NCBI GenBank assembly: GCA_049589355.1
Contig: JBAWAP010000218.1
Location: forward strand, 1-15,043
Source of the DNA: JBAWAP01 sp049589355
GTDB lineage: Bacteria > Chloroflexota > Anaerolineae > VGOG01
Direction of reading: 5' to 3'
DNA length: 15,043 nucleotides
A program made the position numbers and the translations under genes. Position 1 is the first letter of the stretch. Each line of letters opens with the position of its first letter. Below, piece after piece: positions 1 through 6,147 of this stretch. Below the pieces are notes generated by a model. The model was given only the letters and a program-made list of their open reading frames with translations, made no database searches and was not told the DNA's origin.

Positions 1-19
1 TCTCTGACTTATGGAATGG

Positions 20-54
20 AAAAGCCACCTGCGTGAACTGCACAGGTGGCTTTT
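20..54 (-). terminator. hairpin terminator after the mevalonate cluster
   Basis: A perfect 12-bp inverted repeat (AAAAGCCACCTG / CAGGTGGCTTTT) encloses an 11-nt loop. It lies 41 bases beyond the stop codon of the DUF35 gene. Each arm ends in four A or T, so it could work in both directions, but the T-run is short for a strong intrinsic terminator. Bases 1-19 and 55-94 show nothing recognisable. Confidence 0.7.
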
Positions 55-94
55 GGGGGATGTTTTTTGTCCCTGTTAGAAGGGGATGCGAAAT

Positions 95-493
95 CTAGTA
101 CCATCCGATTGGCCTGAACTTGTAGCCATAAATAATGACTCCATCCTCACCGTACTCCCTGAGCTTCCGCGTGACCATCTCGACCTTCATGCCGACCTGG
201 GCCTCATCGTTGTCTATGTCCGTCAACTGAGCCGTCACCAACGGCCCCTCTTTCAACCTGACTAATGCTACAGTATAAGGGATAAACTCCTCGTAGCCAA
301 GAGGAGCATGAAAGACGGTTGAGTAGGAGTAGACCTGGCCCTGGCCGCTGAAGGTGAAGGGCTGCACTTCTTTGGAATTGCAGTCGGGGCATACGGGACG
401 AGGTGGAAATAGCTTAGCTCCGCAGGCGAGGCACTTTGTGCCCACCAAATTATATCGCTGCTCCTTCAGTCGCCAGTGTCGTGGCATGTTCAT
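95..493 (-). CDS. DUF35 zinc-ribbon/OB-fold protein, probable scaffold of the thiolase/HMG-CoA synthase complex
   Basis: This 132-residue protein has an N-terminal rubredoxin-like zinc ribbon (C21-x2-C24 and C35-x2-C38, in TKCLACG and PVCPDC) followed by an OB-fold of about 80 residues (GQGQVYSYSTVFH through VEMVTRKL). This is the COG1545/DUF35 layout. In archaea the protein of this family encoded with thiolase and HMG-CoA synthase bridges the two enzymes and lets acetoacetyl-CoA pass through a shared CoA site. The same role is inferred here from gene order. The ATG at 493 is chosen because GGGAGAAG lies just upstream and the Zn ribbon begins where expected. An open frame reaching 715 would run through the thiolase gene and is not credible. 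It is the last gene of the cluster, 26 bases after the thiolase stop. The stop is TAG. Confidence 0.9.
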   Translation of the reverse strand: MNMPRHWRLKEQRYNLVGTKCLACGAKLFPPRPVCPDCNSKEVQPFTFSGQGQVYSYSTVFHAPLGYEEFIPYTVALVRLKEGPLVTAQLTDIDNDEAQVGMKVEMVTRKLREYGEDGVIIYGYKFRPIGWY

Positions 494-519
494 GTTTCTT
501 CTCCCATCCAAATCCAATA

Positions 520-1677
520 TCAATTCATTGCTTTCAGGATGTGCGTGATGGCGGTGGCCCCACTGCCACCGATGTTCTGAGCCATGCCCAGGCGGGGATC
601 TTTTACCTGATTGGGGCCTGCCTGGCCGCGCAACTGCTGGACTACCTCCACGACCTGATAGACGCCAGTGGCCCCCACTGGATTGCCCCGTGCCTTCAGG
701 CCACCCATAGTGCAAATGGGAGTAGGCCCTTCCAGGGAGATGTTTCCGTTCTGGGCCAGTTTGAAACCCTCCCCTCGCTGGGCAAAGCCACAGGCTTCGA
801 GGGAGAGGGCACTCATGATAGTGAAAGCGTCGTGCAATTCGAACAGGTCAATATCGGCGGGGCTTACCCCGGCCTGCTGATAGGCCCTCTGTGCCGACAG
901 GTAGGCAGACTCCAAGAAGAGGGGATCGCGCCGGTCGTGCAGGGCAACGGAATCGGTAGCTGCTGCCGAGGCGGCGACTCCGATGGGTCGTTCGTTGAAC
1001 TCTCGGGCTCGCTCTGCTGGACAGAGCACCACCGTGGCTGCACCATCGGCGACGGGCGCGGAATCCAGTAGGTTAATCGGATCGGCGACCATGCGAGCCT
1101 TTTCGAAGGCATCCTTGGAGATGGGCTGACGGAACATGGCGTAAGGATTGCCCACGGCGTTCCGGTGAGCGTTAACGGCGAACATAGCGAAGTCGGCGTT
1201 GGTAGCCCCGTACTCGTGCATGTAGCGCCGCATCAGGAGAGCGTGAACAGCTACCAGGGAAAGTCCCTGGCTGGCCTCGTAGTCTCCATCGGCAGCCATG
1301 GCCAGGCCAGCGGCGGTGATACAGCCCAGGGCATCGGTCATCTTCTCCACTCCGGTGACGGCGACGATATCCTGGAGACCACTGGCTACAGCGAGATAGC
1401 CCTGGCGCAATGCTGCGGCCCCGGAGCAGCAGGCAGCCTCTACCCTGAAAGCTTCGGTGCCTCGCAACCCTGCGAAATCGGCAATCAGCGTGCCCAGATG
1501 CTCCTGGCCGACGAACTCCCCACCCAGCATGTTGCCCACGTACAGGGCATCGGCCTCCTCGACCCCTGCATCAGCCATAGCTAACTGCAGGGACTCAATA
1601 GCCAGATCGCGCAGCGATTTCTCCCAGTGCTCGCCCACTTTGGTCTGGCCAATACCAATGATGCTCACATCTCTCAC
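520..1677 (-). CDS. archaeal-type acetyl-CoA C-acetyltransferase (thiolase)
   Basis: This 385-residue thiolase of the archaeal/SCP-x-like branch condenses two acetyl-CoA to acetoacetyl-CoA. Motifs in order are an N-terminal SIIGIGQTKVG, the nucleophile loop VEAACCSGAAAL (the first Cys aligns with the catalytic one), ELHDAFTI, GGLKARGNPVGATG and the C-terminal AQNIGGSGATA. The archaeal branch has HDAF and NIGG where classical bacterial thiolases have NEAF and a second catalytic Cys. In the GNP motif an Asn occupies the place of the classical GHP His. The start is GTG at 1677, with GAGGAGGAAG about 6 bases upstream; the longer frame to 1734 runs into a palindromic repeat and has no ribosome site. 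It lies between HMG-CoA synthase and DUF35, which supports mevalonate synthesis over fatty-acid breakdown. The stop is TGA. Confidence 0.92.
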   Translation of the reverse strand: MRDVSIIGIGQTKVGEHWEKSLRDLAIESLQLAMADAGVEEADALYVGNMLGGEFVGQEHLGTLIADFAGLRGTEAFRVEAACCSGAAALRQGYLAVASGLQDIVAVTGVEKMTDALGCITAAGLAMAADGDYEASQGLSLVAVHALLMRRYMHEYGATNADFAMFAVNAHRNAVGNPYAMFRQPISKDAFEKARMVADPINLLDSAPVADGAATVVLCPAERAREFNERPIGVAASAAATDSVALHDRRDPLFLESAYLSAQRAYQQAGVSPADIDLFELHDAFTIMSALSLEACGFAQRGEGFKLAQNGNISLEGPTPICTMGGLKARGNPVGATGVYQVVEVVQQLRGQAGPNQVKDPRLGMAQNIGGSGATAITHILKAMN

Positions 1678-1700
1678 GTTATCTTCCTCCTCGCAATTTG

Positions 1701-1756
1701 GTAGTAACGACTTCAGTCGTTTGCCAGGCGGCAAAAGCGACTGAAGTCGCTACTAC
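1701..1756. repeat. palindromic dispersed repeat between HMG-CoA synthase and thiolase
   Basis: The left arm (1701-1725) and right arm (1730-1756) form an imperfect inverted repeat around ACTTCAGTC/GACTGAAGT, with one mismatch and a two-base bulge around a 4-nt centre. The core resembles a short palindrome I recall from intergenic regions of Chloroflexota genomes, but I could not check this. It sits inside a probable operon, so it would form an RNA stem-loop in the transcript. Confidence 0.75.
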
Positions 1757-1763
1757 GAGACCA

Positions 1764-2831
1764 CTAGTGCATCTCCAGCTTTTTCTTGAACCTGACGTAA
1801 AGGGCATAGTCAATGTATTTCTTGCGGGCAATATAGTCCCAGGTGAGGGGTGCCCTTTTCCTCCTCTCCTCAATGAGGTCAGTGACGACCAGGGAGAAGG
1901 CATCGCTGCCCGCTCCAGAGCCGAAGGAAACCAGGAGGACCCTATCCCCCGGAGTGGCTTCGTCAAGAATGTTCGTCAGGCCCAGCAGAGAAGAGCCGGC
2001 ATAAGTGTTGCCCGTCACGGGCACCAGAAGCCCCGCCTGCATCTGTTCCTTGCTAAAACCCAGAGCCTGGCCTGCTTTGAGGGGAAACTTGGTGTTAGGT
2101 TGATGGAACACAGCGTAGGTGTAGTCTTCGGCTTTGTAGCCCAGCTCTTCCATCAGGCGCTGCCCCGCAGTTAGCACGTGCTTGAAGTAGGCGGGCTCAC
2201 CGGTAAACCGATGCCCGTGCTGGGGATAGTGTTGACCATGCCGGCGGAAAAAGTCCGGCGTGTCGGTGACATATGAGTAGGACCCTTCTATGTAGGCCAG
2301 GCTCTGCTCCTTGGGGCCGATGATGTAAGCCGCCCCTCCAGCTCCTGTGGTGTACTCCAAGTCATCGCCCGGCCGTCCCTGGGAGGAATCCATGCCGATA
2401 CAGAGGGCGTATCGGGCCATGCCAGAGCCAACGAAGCCAATGGCTGCCTGGATGGCCTCGGTGCCGGCCTTGCAGGCGAACTCCCAGTCCGCCGCCTGTG
2501 TATGGGGTACAGCTCCAATGGCCTCGGCCACGATGGTCGAGGTGGGCTTGACGGCATAGGGGTTGGACTCGCTGCCCACCCAGACCGCGCGGATCAGCCT
2601 GGGCTCTATCCCTGCTCGCTTCAGAGCATTGCGAGCCGCCTCAATGGACATGGTGACCACGTCCTCATCGAGGCCGGGTACGGCCTTCTCCTCAACGGGC
2701 AGGGCGTCCTGGCCCTCTTTCCAAACCCTGGCCACCTCAGAAGCGGGCAGCCTGTAGCGAGGTACGTAAGCCCCATAGCCGACAATGCCGACCTCACGGT
2801 CTGGCTTAAGCAACAGAGAGTCCTCGGTCAA
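1764..2831 (-). CDS. archaeal-type hydroxymethylglutaryl-CoA synthase
   Basis: This 355-residue enzyme joins acetoacetyl-CoA and acetyl-CoA to HMG-CoA. The N-terminus GIVGYGAYVPRYRL, the nucleophile loop ADWEFACKAGTEA (Cys about 120), GSESNPYAVKP, the VFHQPN histidine motif and GNTYAGSS are those of the archaeal HMG-CoA synthase family, which is shorter than the eukaryotic/Gram-positive type. The start is not fully settled. GGAGG at 2839-2843 stands 7 bases before TTG 2831 but only one base before TTG 2837, so 2831 is preferred; neither is an ATG. Upstream lies a gap of about 305 bases to the GYD gene, so an independent promoter is possible. Downstream a palindromic repeat separates it from the thiolase. 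The stop is TAG. Confidence 0.92.
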   Translation of the reverse strand: MTEDSLLLKPDREVGIVGYGAYVPRYRLPASEVARVWKEGQDALPVEEKAVPGLDEDVVTMSIEAARNALKRAGIEPRLIRAVWVGSESNPYAVKPTSTIVAEAIGAVPHTQAADWEFACKAGTEAIQAAIGFVGSGMARYALCIGMDSSQGRPGDDLEYTTGAGGAAYIIGPKEQSLAYIEGSYSYVTDTPDFFRRHGQHYPQHGHRFTGEPAYFKHVLTAGQRLMEELGYKAEDYTYAVFHQPNTKFPLKAGQALGFSKEQMQAGLLVPVTGNTYAGSSLLGLTNILDEATPGDRVLLVSFGSGAGSDAFSLVVTDLIEERRKRAPLTWDYIARKKYIDYALYVRFKKKLEMH

Positions 2832-2970
2832 AGGCAAGCCTCCATGTTAGTGTCCTTTTGTCTCGTTTGCCGAAGATCTCCTGACCGAGGCGTCCTTCGG
2901 GCTCGGCCGGGAGACCTGCGCCCATCGCTAGAGCCTTGCGCCGCCCGCCGCCTGTGTGCGGGAGTGGGGA

Positions 2971-2997
2971 AAACGGTCGGGTTCACGAAACGGTCGG
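2971..2997. repeat. 10-bp direct repeat with 17-bp period, possible operator
   Basis: AAACGGTCGG occurs at 2971-2980 and again at 2988-2997, separated by 7 bases. The pair lies about 140-165 bases upstream of the HMG-CoA synthase start. Close tandem copies of this length can bind a regulator, but no regulator or promoter can be linked to them here. Confidence 0.35.
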
Positions 2998-3062
2998 CAG
3001 CAGAGCAGCGGGTGGTCGCAAGCGTGTGTTAACCGAAGTTGAGTATGTCGTACATCTGCGAA

Positions 3063-3086
3063 GCATCCTTCAACAAACGAGGATGC
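3063..3086. other. hairpin downstream of the GYD gene
   Basis: GCATCCT (3063-3069) and AGGATGC (3080-3086) form a perfect 7-bp stem with a 10-nt loop, 50 bases past the GYD stop codon. There is no T-run on either strand, so it is more likely an RNA-stabilising or processing structure than an intrinsic terminator. Confidence 0.35.
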
Positions 3087-3136
3087 GCTTGAGGGAGGCG
3101 CACCAGTATTCTCCAATTGGATTTGCGCATGACTAC

Positions 3137-3430
3137 TCAGAACAGAGTAGCAACAATCTGGCGGAATTCATCCTCTGTGAAGGCGCGCAGAGTCTCTGTG
3201 GTGATGTTACCGAGTGAGCCAATTGCGAGCATTACTTTAGCTATTGTCTCATCGTTTGGCGCTTCCCATATTGTGACGATGTCATATCGGCCCATCACAA
3301 GATACCATGCTTTCAACTCCGCACCCATAGAACGAGCAGTTTGCCTTGCCGCATCGATCCGGGCAGGACTCTCCTTGATCTTCCCGATGCCTTGCTGCGT
3401 GTACTTGGACAGCACAATATATGTGGCCAT
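3137..3430 (-). CDS. GYD-domain protein
   Basis: This is a complete 97-residue protein. It matches the GYD family of small ferredoxin-like alpha/beta proteins: it starts ATYIVLSKYTQQG and carries the family signature MGRYDIVTIWEAPND around residues 46-60, followed by a C-terminal helix. The biochemical function of GYD proteins is not established; they are thought to form oligomers and may bind a small ligand. The ATG at 3430 is well supported by AAAGGAG 8 bases upstream. The gene is 99 bases downstream of HMG-CoA reductase and on the same strand, so the two are probably co-transcribed. Whether it acts in isoprenoid synthesis is unknown. The stop is TGA. Confidence 0.85.
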   Translation of the reverse strand: MATYIVLSKYTQQGIGKIKESPARIDAARQTARSMGAELKAWYLVMGRYDIVTIWEAPNDETIAKVMLAIGSLGNITTETLRAFTEDEFRQIVATLF

Positions 3431-3529
3431 TTGGCCTTCTCCTTTCTAGCCCTGCTGGGCGCCTTCCTCAAAATGTTGCCTCATTTATCCAAGGACTAGG
3501 CGAATTTCGGTTAACAAGAGGAATTCGTT

Positions 3530-4822
3530 TCATCCTGCCGATTCGTTGTCATATTCCTGCACAAGCTCCTGCGCCCGGTCGAGGCGAATCTTTTGCTCCG
3601 CTACCAAACGCTCGGCGATTATCTCTACCAGATCGTCCGTGGCCCCGGCGGCGATGGCCATCTGACGTGCGTGCAGTTCCATGTGGCCTCGTTGGATTCC
3701 CTCGGTAGCTAACGCCCGCAGGGCAGCCAGGTTTTGAGCCAGCCCCACGGCGGCCATGACCTCCGCCAGCTCCTGCGCCGAGGTCACACCCAGGATCCTC
3801 AGCGCTACCTTGGCCGTGGGGTGTACCCGACTGGCCCCACCAACGATGCCAACAGCCAAGGGCAACTCCAGCGTACCTACCAGGTTCCCATCGGCGTCCA
3901 CGTTCCAGTGCGAGAGCGAAGTGTAATGCCCGCTGCGGGCAGCATAAGCGTGGGCTCCTGCCTCCACAGCGCGCCAGTCCTGACCTGTAGCTATAGCCAC
4001 GGCATCAATACCGTTCATGATGCCCTTGTTATGGGTGGCGGCTCGGTAGGGATCGTTGGCGGCGAGGGCGTAGGCCTCGACGATGCGCTTCGATACCGTC
4101 TGGCCAGTGAACGACTCGAAGGCCAGCACGTCTGCCGGAATAGTGCATTTGGCGCGCGCCAGCCTTCGGTCGGCGAGGTTGGAGATGATGCGCAGCACCA
4201 CCCGTCCGCCGGTGATGTTTTCCACCTCCGGGGCCAGAGCCTCGCACGCGGTGTTCACCGCGTTGGCTCCCATCGCGTCGCGGCAGTCGAACAGCAGGTG
4301 CACGACCACCATCGGGCCAACCTTGCTGTCCTCAACGACTCGGACGATCAGGTCGCGGGCACCGCCGCCCAGCCTGACGATCAGGGAATCGGTCTGGTCA
4401 GCCAGTTGGAGCAGGCGGCTTTTCTGGGCCAGGAGCTCGAAGCGGGCTGCCCAGGGGTCGGCGACATCCATTACCTGGATCTGGCCGATCATCACCGGCT
4501 CGTCGCTGCTGGTGGTGAATCCGCCGCCATCGCGCACCAGCCGTGCGGCGAAACTGGCTCCGGCTACAACGGAGGGTTCCTCGATGGCCATGGGGATAAG
4601 ATAGTCCTGGCCGTTGATGAGGAAATTGCCGGCTATCCCAAGGGGCAGGGCGTGGATGCCCACCACGTTCTCGACCATCTGATCGGCTTGGGCTGAGCTC
4701 AAGCCCTCCCCCATCAAGATCGCCTTCTCGTTAGCCGTCAGTCCAGCCAACTCTGCGACGACAGCCGCCCGATCCTCCAAGCTCAGCTTGTAGAACCCAG
4801 GCAGACGGGAGGATTTGTTCAT
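3530..4822 (-). CDS. mvaA: hydroxymethylglutaryl-CoA reductase, class II
   Basis: This 430-residue enzyme reduces HMG-CoA to mevalonate, the committed step of the pathway. Length and sequence match class II reductases of the Pseudomonas mevalonii type (about 428 residues): SRLPGFYKLS at the N-terminus, ENVVGIHALPLGIAGNF, the catalytic Glu in AIEEPSVVA (Glu about 82), DAMGANAVNT, the catalytic Lys in THNKGIMNG, an Asp in ATGQDWR, VGIVGGASRVHP and the C-terminal catalytic His in QRGHMELHAR. Class II enzymes can act in either direction in degradative hosts, but the synthase, thiolase and DUF35 genes downstream argue for synthesis. ATG 4822 and ATG 4825 are both possible after AAGGGA. The open frame to 4861 is unlikely because its ATG lies in a terminator-like hairpin with no ribosome site. 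The stop is TGA. Confidence 0.94.
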   Translation of the reverse strand: MNKSSRLPGFYKLSLEDRAAVVAELAGLTANEKAILMGEGLSSAQADQMVENVVGIHALPLGIAGNFLINGQDYLIPMAIEEPSVVAGASFAARLVRDGGGFTTSSDEPVMIGQIQVMDVADPWAARFELLAQKSRLLQLADQTDSLIVRLGGGARDLIVRVVEDSKVGPMVVVHLLFDCRDAMGANAVNTACEALAPEVENITGGRVVLRIISNLADRRLARAKCTIPADVLAFESFTGQTVSKRIVEAYALAANDPYRAATHNKGIMNGIDAVAIATGQDWRAVEAGAHAYAARSGHYTSLSHWNVDADGNLVGTLELPLAVGIVGGASRVHPTAKVALRILGVTSAQELAEVMAAVGLAQNLAALRALATEGIQRGHMELHARQMAIAAGATDDLVEIIAERLVAEQKIRLDRAQELVQEYDNESAG

Positions 4823-4850
4823 CATTCCCTTTTGGTCCGAGGTCACACCA

Positions 4851-4871
4851 AAAAAGCCCATTACGGGCTTT
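4851..4871 (-). terminator. intrinsic-terminator-like hairpin in the leader of HMG-CoA reductase
   Basis: On the minus strand AAAGCCC (4871-4865), a 5-nt loop and GGGCTTT (4859-4853) form a 7-bp stem whose 3' arm runs into six T. This is the classic intrinsic terminator shape, yet it ends only about 25 bases before the reductase start. It could stop read-through from the arsenic operon as a second terminator, or act as an attenuator on the mevalonate transcript. Confidence 0.65.
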
Positions 4872-4885
4872 AATCACCAAGAGTA

Positions 4886-4909
4886 TAACACAACATCCCT
4901 GTCAAAAAC
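4886..4909 (-). promoter_or_regulatory. weak promoter candidate for the mevalonate cluster
   Basis: On the minus strand a perfect TTGACA (-35) is followed by TATACT (-10), but only 12 bases separate them instead of about 17. The two boxes probably do not work together as a standard sigma-70 promoter. It is listed because the cluster needs a promoter between the arsM terminator and 4822 and nothing better is visible. Confidence 0.25.
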
Positions 4910-4968
4910 TATCAAATTCGTCCGACGCTTCCTCTCCTGGAGAATGAGCTACGCCGACTGCGGAAACC

Positions 4969-4998
4969 AAAAAAGAGGCCGGAAGCTATTCTGCCTCT
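4969..4998 (-). terminator. intrinsic terminator of the arsR-arsM operon
   Basis: On the minus strand AGAGGC (4998-4993) pairs with GCCTCT (4979-4974) around a 13-nt loop, followed by six T. It lies about 125 bases past the arsM stop codon and before the mevalonate cluster. It separates the two transcription units. Confidence 0.75.
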
Positions 4999-5023
4999 CT
5001 ACGTTCTGATTTTGTCCGGGTAT

Positions 5024-5106
5024 GTTTCATTTCGGTTGTAGCAGGGGCACAACTTGCGGGTGCCCAAGGCGGGCGCAAGGCCCGCCCCTACCAACCCGTT
5101 TGAAAC
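5024..5106. repeat. palindromic intergenic repeat downstream of arsM
   Basis: The outer ends GTTTCA (5024-5029) and TGAAAC (5101-5106) are inverted, and the flanks GGTTG/CAACC and GTAG/CTAC continue the palindrome imperfectly. The centre is a perfect GC-rich hairpin, GGCGGGC-GCAAG-GCCCGCC (5068-5086). The whole is an 83-bp stem-loop unit of the REP/MITE-like kind. It lies between the arsM stop and its terminator, so it would be part of the arsM 3' leader-out RNA. Confidence 0.7.
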
Positions 5107-5123
5107 GCACCCATTTTGTCCTA

Positions 5124-6083
5124 TCACTGTGGCTTGTGAGCCCTGACCTTGATGCTGGCCACTTTTTGGGCGAGCTCACTGGTTGAGATGCCGGCTCCGT
5201 CTAGCAATGCTTGCGCCTCCTCCCCCTCAGTAACCTGATCGGGATCCGCGTAATCGCGGGACAGGACTTCTACCTCCTCAAATCCCGCCGCCCGGATCTT
5301 GTCCAGATAGACCGACTCGTCCAGGGCACCCGCTAGGCAACTGGCCCAGGCGTCCAGGCTGCTGCGGATAGACTGGGGAAGATCGCTGTCAATCACGATG
5401 TCAGAGACGCTCATCCGTCCGCCGGGTCGCAGCACGCGGTAAGCCTCACTAAAGACAGCGTCTTTGTCTGGCGAAAGGTTGATGACGCAGTTGGAGATGA
5501 TGACATCCACCGACTCGTCAGGCAGAGGGATGTCCTCCATCTCACCATAGCGAAATTCGACGTTCATCGCCCCAACCTTCTTGGCGTTGCGTCGAGCCAG
5601 CCTGATCATATCAGGCGTCATATCCAGCCCAATCACCTGCCCCTCCGGGCCAACTTTCTTGGCAGCCAGGAAGCAGTCAATGCCCCCACCCGAGCCCAGG
5701 TCAAGCACCACATCGCCCGGCTGGAGTTCAGCAATGGCGATAGGATTGCCACAACCCGCCGAGGCGCCGGTCACGCTATCTGGTAGGCCAGCGAGCTCCT
5801 CGGCCGAGTAGAGCCTGGCAGCGCCACTCGCGCTCTCAATGGCCCCTTCCGATGGGCCACAGCAGCTCGCCTGGGCCGTGCTCTCAACAGTGGCTTTCGA
5901 CGGGCCACAACAGCTTGCCTGGGCCGTGCCCTCAATAGTCGCTTTCGACGGGCCGCAACAGCTTGCCTGGGCCGATCCTTTGACTTCGCTCAGGACAGGC
6001 TCCTCGACAAAGCGGCGAGCAAGGCTACCATAGGTTTGGCGCACAGCCTCTTTTATCCTCTCATCAGTCGTAATCTCGTTCAT
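5124..6083 (-). CDS. arsM: arsenite S-adenosylmethyltransferase ArsM
   Basis: This cytosolic class I SAM methyltransferase converts As(III) to methylated arsenicals; the protein has 319 residues. It begins with the ArsM helix (IKEAVRQTYGSLAR). A Cys-rich insert follows at residues 38-85: three 16-residue copies of AQASCCGPS-type sequence. Then come YSAEELAGLP, the As-binding GCGNP Cys (about 111), the SAM motif VLDLGSGGGIDC (about 126-137), VIGLDMT, the SNC motif in VIISNCVINLSPDK, LRPGGRMSVSDIV and the WASCLAGAL Cys. All the expected arsenic-binding Cys are present. Most ArsM proteins carry one CCG pair where this one has three. Residues 29-36 are coded by a dispersed-repeat-like sequence. 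The start ATG has AAGGAGG 8 bases upstream. The gene follows arsR after 64 bases. The stop is TGA. Confidence 0.95.
   Translation of the reverse strand: MNEITTDERIKEAVRQTYGSLARRFVEEPVLSEVKGSAQASCCGPSKATIEGTAQASCCGPSKATVESTAQASCCGPSEGAIESASGAARLYSAEELAGLPDSVTGASAGCGNPIAIAELQPGDVVLDLGSGGGIDCFLAAKKVGPEGQVIGLDMTPDMIRLARRNAKKVGAMNVEFRYGEMEDIPLPDESVDVIISNCVINLSPDKDAVFSEAYRVLRPGGRMSVSDIVIDSDLPQSIRSSLDAWASCLAGALDESVYLDKIRAAGFEEVEVLSRDYADPDQVTEGEEAQALLDGAGISTSELAQKVASIKVRAHKPQ
5829..5972 (-). repeat. 48-bp tandem repeat, three copies, in arsM
   Basis: Three in-frame 48-bp units code for 16 residues each (AQASCCGPSKATIEGT, AQASCCGPSKATVEST and a more diverged third copy). The first two copies differ at only a few bases, which suggests recent duplication. 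Each unit contributes one vicinal Cys-Cys pair. Confidence 0.9.
5977..5999. repeat. dispersed-repeat-like element inside the arsM reading frame
   Basis: The 23-base stretch has the core TGACTTCGCTCAGGACA and codes for PVLSEVKG in ArsM. It resembles a short repeat I recall being scattered in many environmental bacterial genomes and sometimes translated as PVLSEVEG. It sits immediately before the 48-bp tandem copies. The identification is from memory and unchecked. Confidence 0.5.
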
Positions 6084-6147
6084 TCTCGTTTCCTCCTTAT
6101 ATGGATGTATTCAAATTTGTCTATGTATCATGGCAAAAAAAGAGTGT

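Larger units (their letters stand above)
2832..3136. other. non-coding gap upstream of HMG-CoA synthase
   Basis: No convincing gene is present. The short open frames here lack ribosome sites and recognisable protein features. The gap holds a 10-bp direct repeat (AAACGGTCGG at 2971-2980 and 2988-2997, period 17 bp) and a 7-bp stem hairpin at 3063-3086. It is GC-rich with several short inverted repeats near 2868-2905. I see no tRNA, T-box or riboswitch consensus and no good sigma-70 promoter. It may be a long structured leader for the downstream gene. Confidence 0.5.

Noticed and set aside
436..1071. 211-codon plus-strand open frame opposite the DUF35 and thiolase genes
   Set aside because: It is antisense to two well-supported genes, with no ribosome site and no protein features.
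2502..3217. Plus-strand open frames of 176 and 93 codons around the HMG-CoA synthase upstream gap
   Set aside because: They overlap HMG-CoA synthase and the GYD gene on the opposite strand and have low-complexity, Arg/Gly-rich translations without a family match.
3734..4696. 320-codon open frame on the plus strand opposite HMG-CoA reductase
   Set aside because: It lies entirely antisense to a gene with complete catalytic motifs, shows no recognisable domain, and is explained by high GC at third codon positions.
4823..4861. Longer N-terminus for HMG-CoA reductase starting at 4861
   Set aside because: The ATG lies in the loop of a terminator-like hairpin with no ribosome site, and the family N-terminus begins at SRLPGF just after 4822.
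5829..5972. CRISPR-like array
   Set aside because: The three 48-bp units are contiguous, in frame and coding, without unique spacers. The 21-bp units at 12111-12320 fail for the same reason.
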